Below the pieces are notes generated by a model. That model searched no databases. It saw only the letters and a program-made list of their open reading frames with translations, and was not told where the DNA came from. From Enterococcaceae bacterium OF42-14pH9A (lineage in GTDB: Bacteria; Bacillota; Bacilli; Lactobacillales; Enterococcaceae), in contig JAQEYU010000005.1 in assembly GCA_027692465.1 (NCBI GenBank), positions 116,776 to 180,775 on the forward strand: 64,000 bases of DNA, read 5' to 3'. Numbering within the stretch: position 1 is the stretch's first letter; each line of letters opens with the position of its first letter. The translations under genes were made by a program, and so were the position numbers. Positions 58,161-64,000 of the stretch are shown piece by piece.

Positions 58161-60219
58161 TAACGTTCTCCGCTCGGCCCGAACTTATGGCAGTTACTTT
58201 TTAGCCAGTACGTTTTCGGTCTTCGTCTTTTTCACCTTTGCGATGCTGACCTTTCACCCGCAGATGACAAACGGTCTCAGCGGCTCCAGTGACAGTGTAA
58301 GTCGACTGGCTGGTCTGGGGATGTCAGCCAGTCAGGTGTTGATCGTCTTATTGTCCATCATATTTCTCTGGTATTCTTTTTGGACCTTTGTCAAAGCCCG
58401 TAAGCGGGATCTGGGGATCTACCTGATGCTGGGGATGAAGCCGCGAGATCTGCGCAAGATCCTCTTTGGTGAAAACATGCTGATCGGTGCGGCTTCGATT
58501 GCAACCGGCGTCGGGCTGGGGGTCTTGTTTACCAAGGTCATATTGATCGTGATTCAGAATCTGCTGGGGATTGTCACCGGTCTGGATTTCTATTTTCCTG
58601 CCAAAGGAATTCTGTTGACGGTCGCTGTCTTTTTATTGCTGTATCTGTTCATCAGTACGGTGATGACCTTTCGCATCGAAACAGAAAACCTCAACCAGCT
58701 GGGAAAAAGCGACGAAACACCGCAACCGCTGCCGCGAACGCATCCGTTACTGGTTATCTTGGCCTTTGCTGCGCTGGCGGCAGGCTACGGCTCGTTAGTG
58801 GCATTTGTCCGAAATACAAACGGTAACGCACTGATTTGGATTTTGGCCTGCGTTTTACTGACGGTTTTCGGCACCTTTCTGTTTTTCCATCAAGTGGTGG
58901 TCTATTATTACAAATGGGCCCAAAAGCGCAGCAGTTATTGGCAGGGGAAAAAGCTGCTGGGGATTGCTGAAGGTATCTACAAAGCCAAAGAAAATGCGAC
59001 TATGTACGCATTGATCGCTTGCACGGCTGCGGTGGCGCTGGTGGGGATCAGTGTAACCGTCGCTCTGGGCAGCTCCGAGACCGGCAGCCGCAATTCAGCT
59101 TCTGCCGCCTATGTTTTGGATGATTCTGTCAGTGACGCTGGCGATGCTCCTGAATCCTTAAAAATGGGAAAACAGATCGCTGATATCATCCAACAGGCCG
59201 GACATCAGCCAGTCTATGAAGTCGCTGAAACACACCCGGTACAGTATTTTCCGGAAGGGGAAGGCCTGGAAGACGGCGTTTTTATGATCTACGCCATGAA
59301 AGCCAGTGACTACAACCGCATCGCAAAAGCGCTGGGCGGTCAAGAGCTGCATCCGAAAGCAGATGAAATGATCTCACCGGCAGCCAGTGTACCTGAACAA
59401 ACCGAGATCAATAAGAAATCTGCCGCTGAACGCCAGGAGCCGATGACGATTTTGACAACCGGCAATCAGAAAAAGGAAATCACTGCAACTCAGGTGCCGA
59501 CGCGCTTTCGCATCGCCACGATGTACCGCTTCTTTGTTGCACCGGACGAGCTGGTGGACACGTTTGCCATTCCGGAGGACTATGAGTACGATACCATGAG
59601 ATTCCAGCTTATCGACTTTAAAGAATGGCAGTCGGATGCCGAAGTGAATAAAAAGATCTTGACGCTTTTGAAAGAGCACCAGGAATTATTTACGAAGACA
59701 AATGAAGAAATCGAAAAGAATGGTAAGTTGTCAGAAGAAGAAAAAAGCGCCGCCTATGAAAAAAACTTCGCCGAAAACTACATCAGTTATCAATCCCGTT
59801 TTGAAGTTTGGCAGGGACAAAGACAAGACAACGGGATGATCCTGATGATCGGTATCCTTTTGGGGGGCGTCTTCTTCATCTTCACAGCTTCCATCATGTA
59901 TTTCCGACTGTTTGGTGATCTGGACAAAGAGGGCCGTTACCATCGCAGTCTTTATCAGATCGGTCTGCAGCCCAAAGAACGCCATCAGATCGTGACCAGG
60001 CAGATGATGGGGATGTTCTTTATTCCGATGGTGATTGCTTCGCTTCATTCGGCAGTGGCTTATTGGGGGATTGTCGAGTTGGCTTCCTTGAGTCTCTGGC
60101 ATTACTTTGCTGTTATTATCTCTTGTTATGCAGCATTGATGGCTTTACTGTTTTTGATCTGTCGTTGGCGCTATCTTGTGCATCTGGACGATCGAGCAGA
60201 AAATCCGCAAGCTTTTTGA
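58135..60219 (+). CDS. bceB: Bacitracin-type ABC transporter permease (BceB-like)
   Basis: This 694-residue permease has FtsX-like helices at both ends, ten in all by eye. A large outer domain of about 210 residues (from about SSETGSRNSASAAY to the segment before GMILMIGILLGGVFFI) sits between helices 7 and 8, as in BceB. That domain binds the peptide or target. GGGAGG precedes the ATG. A small membrane protein follows after 57 bases under its own promoter. Confidence 0.94.
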   Translation: MSFFKLIINNVLRSARTYGSYFLASTFSVFVFFTFAMLTFHPQMTNGLSGSSDSVSRLAGLGMSASQVLIVLLSIIFLWYSFWTFVKARKRDLGIYLMLGMKPRDLRKILFGENMLIGAASIATGVGLGVLFTKVILIVIQNLLGIVTGLDFYFPAKGILLTVAVFLLLYLFISTVMTFRIETENLNQLGKSDETPQPLPRTHPLLVILAFAALAAGYGSLVAFVRNTNGNALIWILACVLLTVFGTFLFFHQVVVYYYKWAQKRSSYWQGKKLLGIAEGIYKAKENATMYALIACTAAVALVGISVTVALGSSETGSRNSASAAYVLDDSVSDAGDAPESLKMGKQIADIIQQAGHQPVYEVAETHPVQYFPEGEGLEDGVFMIYAMKASDYNRIAKALGGQELHPKADEMISPAASVPEQTEINKKSAAERQEPMTILTTGNQKKEITATQVPTRFRIATMYRFFVAPDELVDTFAIPEDYEYDTMRFQLIDFKEWQSDAEVNKKILTLLKEHQELFTKTNEEIEKNGKLSEEEKSAAYEKNFAENYISYQSRFEVWQGQRQDNGMILMIGILLGGVFFIFTASIMYFRLFGDLDKEGRYHRSLYQIGLQPKERHQIVTRQMMGMFFIPMVIASLHSAVAYWGIVELASLSLWHYFAVIISCYAALMALLFLICRWRYLVHLDDRAENPQAF

Positions 60220-60246
60220 AAGTGTTTTCTTCCGCTATGCTATAAT
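60216..60246 (+). promoter_or_regulatory. Extended -10 promoter of the 41-residue gene
   Basis: TTGAAA (60216-60221) and TATAAT (60241-60246) are spaced by 19 bases. TG one base before the -10 makes it an extended -10. It overlaps the bceB stop. Confidence 0.65.
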
Positions 60247-60276
60247 TGATATAGTACAGAAACGGAGGAGATCACC

Positions 60277-60402
60277 GTGACCGTAGGAATGAGTTTGTTG
60301 TTTAGTTTGTTGTTTTATGCAGTCGGAGCAGTCATCCTTTACTGGATCATCCGCCTGGCAGTCCGGGGAGCCTTGCAGGATGTAGAGAACCGGAAAAAGT
60401 GA
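60277..60402 (+). CDS. Small single-helix membrane protein (41 residues)
   Basis: A GTG start preceded by ACGGAGGAG opens a 41-residue frame: a short start (MTVGMS), one hydrophobic helix (LLFSLLFYAVGAVILYWII) and a charged tail (RLAVRGALQDVENRKK). It has its own extended -10 promoter and a terminator further on. The MITE-like copy begins six bases after its stop. The family is not recognised. Its place after bceB suggests it might modulate the transporter, but this is inference. Confidence 0.7.
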   Translation: MTVGMSLLFSLLFYAVGAVILYWIIRLAVRGALQDVENRKK

Positions 60403-60407
60403 TTATG

Positions 60408-60572
60408 TTAGGGCGTGTCTGAAAACTCTGGGGGAATCCAGATTTTTGCGGACTTTTTGCCGAAATCAAGGAGTAAAGCGCAGCTTATGTGGTGCAAAGC
60501 TGCGCATTTACGAGTAGATTGCAGTGAAAAGGACCAAAATATCTGCCGCTAGAGTTTTCAGACACGCCCTAA
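60408..60572. repeat. Family A MITE-like element, intact copy 1
   Basis: This 165-bp element has perfect terminal inverted repeats of 21 bases, beginning TTAGGGCGTGTCTGAAAAC at the left and its reverse complement at the right. Inside is a hairpin, GCGCAGCTT with AAGCTGCGC. It has no coding frame. It lies in the opposite orientation to copies 2 and 3. Confidence 0.95.
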
Positions 60573-60799
60573 TGAAAGCTCAGGCTCCAAAAAAGCTGCA
60601 GTCGTCGAATTTGATGGCTGCAGCTTTTTTGACTCTTTGCGCCGTGATCTGTGTCATAAGGCACACTATGGAGCATATAAAAAGCCATTTACTCCCGGAA
60701 TCCAGCGAGTCCTCAAAATTTCGAATTCCATCAGAGTTTCCAGAAACAACCAGTCAAGCACAGGACAGCAGAGAAAGTTTTCATGTGCTTTTCTGCAGA
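60573..60799. other. Gap upstream of the Pho boxes
   Basis: A terminator at 60589-60631 (AAAAAAGCTGCAG with CTGCAGCTTTTTT) probably serves the 41-residue gene. No gene was found in the rest. Confidence 0.7.
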
Positions 60800-60874
60800 T
60801 TTACGAAATCTTTACAGGGCTTTATCTAAACTTTACATACTTTTGGCGATAGCTTTACATCCCATTGCTAAACT
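60800..60874 (+). promoter_or_regulatory. Pho box array and promoter of pstS
   Basis: Hexamers TTTACG (60800), TTTACA (60811), TTATCT (60822), TTTACA (60832), TTTGGC (60842) and TTTACA (60854) follow one another at about 11-bp steps. This matches PhoP sites, which are TTAACA-like direct repeats with a period of 11. A -10, TAAACT, lies at 60869-60874 without a proper -35, as expected for an activated promoter. Confidence 0.75.
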
Positions 60875-61020
60875 GAGCTTGTAACTGAAGCAGCACGGTT
60901 GAAAAGGACAGCGCAAGACTTCGTGGGAGCGAACAAAAAGTGACGATTCTCTCGCAGTCAACAGGAGTTGCAGTGGTCCCCATCACCTACGTGCGGTTAG
61001 AAGAAGGAGAGAAAAAAACA

Positions 61021-61917
61021 GTGAAATTGAAAAAAATGGGTTTGATCGCATTAGCAGCAGGATTATTATTGGCAGGCTGCGGCAACAGTGATAATAAGGC
61101 AGATGCCAAAACCGGCGATACCAGCAGCAAAGGCGGCCGAGTAGAAATCTTAGCGGTGGGTTCCACAGCATTACAGCCGTTGGTAGACGCTGCTCGTGAA
61201 TCCTTTGAGCAGGACAATGCAAATTATCAGATCACCGTTCAAGGCGGGGGTAGTGGTACCGGACTTTCACAAGTCGCTTCCGGCGCAGTTCAGATCGGCA
61301 ACTCGGATGTCTTTGCCGAAGAAAAAGAAGGGGTACCGGCTGATGAACTGGTAGACCACAAAGTAGCAGTCGTGGGGATGGCCCCGGTAGCCAACAAAGA
61401 AGTCGGTGTCAAGGCGTTGACAAAGCAGCAGCTGGTAGATATTTTCACCGGCAAAGTCAAAAACTGGAAAGAAGTCGGCGGCAAGGATCAGGAGATTGCA
61501 GTCATCAACCGGGCATCCGGCAGCGGAACACGAGCAACGTTTGAGAAATGGGCTTTGGACGGTGCCGAATCGGTGCAATCACAAGAACAGGATTCTTCCG
61601 GGACTGTTAAGAAAATCGTTGCCGAAACACCGGGTGCAATCAGCTATTTGGCGCTTTCCTACCTGGACGATTCCCTTCAAAGCTTATCAGTAGACGGTGT
61701 TGAACCGACTGCTGAAAAAATTGCCACCAACGATTGGAAAATCTGGTCCTATGAGCATATGTACACTAAAGGCGAACCGACTGCCGATGTGAAGAAATTT
61801 TTGGATTATATGCTGGAAGATGCTGTCCAAAATGGACCGGTGAAAGATCTGGGCTACCTGCCGATTACAGCGATGAAAGTAGAACGGACAGCAGACGGAG
61901 AAGTCAAAGACCTTTGA
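61021..61917 (+). CDS. pstS: Phosphate ABC transporter substrate-binding lipoprotein
   Basis: This 298-residue lipoprotein binds inorganic phosphate. The signal peptide ends in LLAGC (Cys20). The mature part has the PstS blocks ILAVGSTALQPLVDAA, VQGGGSGTGLSQV and INRASGSGTRATFEKW. The start is GTG 61021, with AAGGAGAG eight bases upstream; an in-frame extension of 27 codons is rejected because it would bury the signal peptide. The usual pstCAB genes do not follow; a strong terminator closes the gene. Confidence 0.94.
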   Translation: MKLKKMGLIALAAGLLLAGCGNSDNKADAKTGDTSSKGGRVEILAVGSTALQPLVDAARESFEQDNANYQITVQGGGSGTGLSQVASGAVQIGNSDVFAEEKEGVPADELVDHKVAVVGMAPVANKEVGVKALTKQQLVDIFTGKVKNWKEVGGKDQEIAVINRASGSGTRATFEKWALDGAESVQSQEQDSSGTVKKIVAETPGAISYLALSYLDDSLQSLSVDGVEPTAEKIATNDWKIWSYEHMYTKGEPTADVKKFLDYMLEDAVQNGPVKDLGYLPITAMKVERTADGEVKDL

Positions 61918-61941
61918 TCTGAATCGTGAGCGTTATAATTG

Positions 61942-61986
61942 AAAAGAACGATGAGGCAGCTTCGAAGCTGTTTCATCGTTCTTTTT
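61942..61986 (+). terminator. Terminator of pstS
   Basis: AAAAGAACGATGA pairs with TTCATCGTTCTTTT around GCAGCTTCGAAGCTG. A T run follows. Confidence 0.92.
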
Positions 61987-61998
61987 GCGTCCAACTTG

Positions 61999-62131
61999 TT
62001 AGGGCGTGTCTGAAGCTGTTTTGGTTCTTTTCCCCGCAATCGGCGTCGTAAATGCGCAGCTTTGCACCACATAAGCTGCGCTCGGCAGGTCCGCAAAAAT
62101 CTGGATTCCCCCAGAGTTTTCAGACACGCCC
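61999..62131. repeat. Family A MITE-like element, copy 2 (internally deleted)
   Basis: This 133-bp copy has both ends (TTAGGGCGTGTCTGAA and GTTTTCAGACACGCCCG). It lacks about 25 internal bases found in copy 3 (the stretch around CTCCTTGATTTCGG) and differs near the left end. It has the same orientation as copy 3. Confidence 0.92.
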
Positions 62132-62236
62132 GATACCTCCCAGGCTGTAAAAAGAAAAAAATCCCGCTTGGTCAACTTGATTTTTTTGACAGCTTCTTAT
62201 GGTTGTCGTCCTAACTGGAGAAAAAAACGTGAGAGC

Positions 62237-62285
62237 TTGTGTTTAGGGAGAGCAGCTTGTATACTTTTGTTAACTAAAATTTAGT
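62237..62285 (+). promoter_or_regulatory. Promoter and palindrome upstream of the ROK kinase gene
   Basis: TTGTGT (62237-62242) and TATACT (62260-62265) are spaced by 17 bases. A perfect palindrome, ACTAAA-A-TTTAGT, lies at 62273-62285, right at the transcript start. Confidence 0.7.
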
Positions 62286-62303
62286 AAATTCGGAGGCGAG
62301 AAG

Positions 62304-63284
62304 ATGTATCTGGGAATCGATCTGGGCGGAACACGCATTAAAATCAGCTTGTTTGCGGCAGATTTTACACAGGTTGCTATGCTTACGACACCGACAGAAT
62401 CAGAAAAAGGATCGCAGCGGGTCATGGGTAATTTGATCGGCAGCATCCAACAACTGCTTTCACAAGCGCAGGTGGATGCTGAGGATTTGGCAGCCGCCGG
62501 GGTCGGTGTGCCGGGGCTGATGGATATCGAGCGGGGGATCTCTTTGTTTTCGCCGAATTTCGCCCAATGGCAGGATGTACCGATCGCCCGGCTCATTGCT
62601 GATGCCCTTGGTGGGGTGCCGGTTTTTATCGATAATGATGTGCGGGTCAATTTGTTCGGTGAATGGTATTTCGGAGCCGGCCGTCAACTGAAGGATCTCG
62701 TTCTACTGACGATTGGGACCGGTCTGGGAGCCGGCGTCGTGATGGAGGGCCGGGTGTTGTACGGTGCGACCGGCAGTGCCGGGGAGATCGGCCACCTGAA
62801 TATGTATCGGCGGGGCCGCCCTTGTGCGTGCGGTAGCAGTGGGTGTCTGGGCCGTTATGTTTCCGGGCGGGGACTGATCGTCACGGCAAGGGAAAAGATT
62901 GCTGTGACAGCACCGGGCCTGTTGCAGGAATGGCTGGCGCAGGGAAAAGAGTTGACGCCGGCTTTGCTCTCGGAGGCCTACGATAAAGGAGACCGCGTCG
63001 CTCGTGAAACCTTTGAAGAAACCGGAGAACTGCTGGGATACGGGTTGAGCAGTGTGATCAATCTCTACAACCCGCAAAGGATCATTGTCGGCGGTGGTGT
63101 TGCAGCAGCCGGTGAAAGGTTGTTGGGTCCGGCCCGCCGAATTATCAGCCAACACAGCTTGGAAATCTCCCGTAGAGCCTGCGACTTGGTGACCGCCCAA
63201 TTAGGATCTGAAGCCGGCATGATCGGCGCTGCCTACTATGCTTCTCAAAAACTTGCCGGCACACCGGATTACCGCCAGAGCTGA
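62304..63284 (+). CDS. ROK family sugar kinase (glucokinase-like)
   Basis: This 326-residue kinase has the ATP-binding start LGIDLGGTRIKISLF, the catalytic Asp in PVFIDNDVRVN, the GTGLGAGVV phosphate loop and the ROK zinc motif GHLNMYRRGRPCACGSSGCLGRYVS. With no N-terminal DNA-binding domain it is a kinase, not a repressor. Similarity to firmicute GlcK makes glucose the likely substrate. GGAGGCGAG precedes the ATG. It is monocistronic, with its own promoter and terminator. Confidence 0.88.
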   Translation: MYLGIDLGGTRIKISLFAADFTQVAMLTTPTESEKGSQRVMGNLIGSIQQLLSQAQVDAEDLAAAGVGVPGLMDIERGISLFSPNFAQWQDVPIARLIADALGGVPVFIDNDVRVNLFGEWYFGAGRQLKDLVLLTIGTGLGAGVVMEGRVLYGATGSAGEIGHLNMYRRGRPCACGSSGCLGRYVSGRGLIVTAREKIAVTAPGLLQEWLAQGKELTPALLSEAYDKGDRVARETFEETGELLGYGLSSVINLYNPQRIIVGGGVAAAGERLLGPARRIISQHSLEISRRACDLVTAQLGSEAGMIGAAYYASQKLAGTPDYRQS

Positions 63285-63314
63285 CTGTGCTGAATTGAAC
63301 CAAAGTCTACCCCA

Positions 63315-63362
63315 AAAATCCGCATGCGCTCGGATGTACTCCTAGATCGCATGCAGATTTTG
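63315..63362 (+). terminator. Terminator of the ROK kinase gene
   Basis: AAAATCcGCATGCG pairs with CGCATGCaGATTTT. Confidence 0.8.
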
Positions 63363-63455
63363 TTGTTTTATCTTTTTCAGGTGCTCACAAATTCTGAATT
63401 CGAAAAATCAGCTGTCGCTTTGGCAGTTGCCACCTGAAGCCTTGTGAGCTTCTGG

Positions 63456-63620
63456 TTAGGGCGTGTCTGAAAACTCCAGTGGCAGATATTTTGGTCCTTT
63501 TCACCGCAATCTTCTCGTAAATGCGCAGCTTTGCACCACATAAGCTGCGCTTTACTCCTTGATTTCGGCAAAAAGTCCGCAAAAATCTGGATTCCCCCAG
63601 AGTTTCCAGACACGCCCTAA
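63456..63620. repeat. Family A MITE-like element, intact copy 3
   Basis: This 165-bp copy has the same ends as copy 1, with one mismatch in the right terminal repeat. The internal hairpin is complete. Its right end reaches into the 3' end of the PhoR-like gene and provides the stop codon there. Confidence 0.95.
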
Positions 63621-64000
63621 TAAACGGTTCTTCGCGGCAATGTTACGGTGAAGCGGGAGCCGACACCGGGATGGCTGTCCAGTTCGATCCGGCCGCCGAG
63701 AGATTCCGTGTAATCTTTGACAATCGCCAGCCCCAGTCCGGTACCGCCGGAATGACGGGCCCGCGCTTTGTCTACTCGGTAAAAACGCTCGAAGATCCGC
63801 GCCTGGTCCTCTTTTTCAATGCCGATCCCCTGGTCCTGGACACTGAGTTTCAATGCACCGTCTGCTGTTTCTTCCCAACTGAGAAGAACTTCGCTGTTGG
63901 CCGGAGAGTACTGGATTGCATTTTCCACCAGATTTTTGACAATCGGATAAAACAATTCCCGGCTGGTGTACCAGTTTTCCGGTGCCGTCCCTTGCAAGAT
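63617..64000 (-). CDS. phoR: PhoR-like sensor histidine kinase, C-terminal part
   Basis: Only the last 127 residues are in the window; the gene continues past base 64000. Seen are the N box NLVENAIQYSP, the G1 box QDQGIGIEKEDQARIFERFYRVDKAR and the G2 box GGTGLGLAIVKDY. This sequence fits the PhoR/WalK group. PhoR is preferred because a Pho box array and pstS lie close by. The protein ends TLPRRTVY, and its TAG stop comes from the terminal repeat of the adjoining MITE-like element. Confidence 0.8.
   Translation of the reverse strand: MLQGTAPENWYTSRELFYPIVKNLVENAIQYSPANSEVLLSWEETADGALKLSVQDQGIGIEKEDQARIFERFYRVDKARARHSGGTGLGLAIVKDYTESLGGRIELDSHPGVGSRFTVTLPRRTVY

Noticed and set aside
60940..61020. 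Upstream start for pstS
   Set aside because: It would place 27 polar residues before the lipoprotein signal peptide. The GTG at 61021 has AAGGAGAG and gives a normal signal sequence.

Overview
The window reads as chromosomal DNA of a low-copy Gram-positive of the order Lactobacillales, most like the Enterococcaceae. The basis is gene content and family resemblance: an EpuA-type protein after murA, DUF2969 and DUF4649 proteins, a CopY/CopZ/CopA/CopB copper locus, a CggR-led glycolytic cluster, an RNA polymerase delta subunit, and AAGGAGG-type ribosome sites throughout. No species can be named from the sequence alone. Base composition looks close to balanced by eye, richer in GC than the best-known enterococci.

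Layout. 1-565: no gene; hairpins, a three-way-junction-like element and one end of a short dispersed repeat. 566-3752 (minus): Cof-type HAD phosphatase, HD-domain nucleotidase, LipL-type octanoyltransferase. 4049-6947 (plus): DUF1934 protein, rpoE, a minus-strand tRNA-Arg(CCG), rpoN. 7181-12875: the glycolytic block cggR-gap-pgk-tpiA-eno. 13122-20190: ilvE, pyruvate oxidase, an AIM24 protein, a hydrolase, a YhhN protein, and a YjdI/YjdJ-like pair. 20464-24527: secG, carboxylesterase, rnr, smpB. 24972-31757: the F1Fo ATP synthase operon atpBEFHAGDC. 32126-36442: DUF1146, murA, EpuA, a 3D-domain cell-wall protein, yidD and an acetyltransferase. 36959-42196: a complete branched-chain amino acid ABC importer (livJHMGF) ending in a CBS-ACT regulator. 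42436-45258: an XRE regulator, DUF2969, tRNA-Tyr and tRNA-Gln, aldose epimerase. 45387-50580: copYZA and copB. 50945-55058: a Phd-like orphan, a small membrane protein, queH, an aminotransferase, DUF4649. 55391-60402: a Bce-type peptide-sensing and detoxification module (response regulator, kinase, ABC ATPase, permease) followed by a 41-residue membrane protein. 61021-64000: pstS, a ROK sugar kinase and the 3' end of a PhoR-like kinase.

Regulation can be read in several places. CodY-like boxes precede both ilvE and the liv operon, which links branched-chain amino acid uptake and transamination. A cop box lies inside the copY promoter. A phased array of TTTACA repeats precedes pstS, and a PhoR-like gene ends nearby. 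A WalR-type direct repeat lies upstream of the 3D-domain gene. CggR-type half-sites lie between the cggR promoter and its start.

The most unusual content is not coding. A MITE-like element of about 165 bp with near-perfect terminal inverted repeats has three well-preserved copies between 60.4 and 63.6 kb and at least four decayed copies elsewhere. One copy supplies the stop codon of the PhoR-like gene, and a decayed one fills the pyruvate oxidase leader. A second short repeat family brackets the first 14 kb in inverted orientation. The branched hairpin element at 238-455 matches nothing I recognise. No prophage, CRISPR array, transposase or rRNA was seen.
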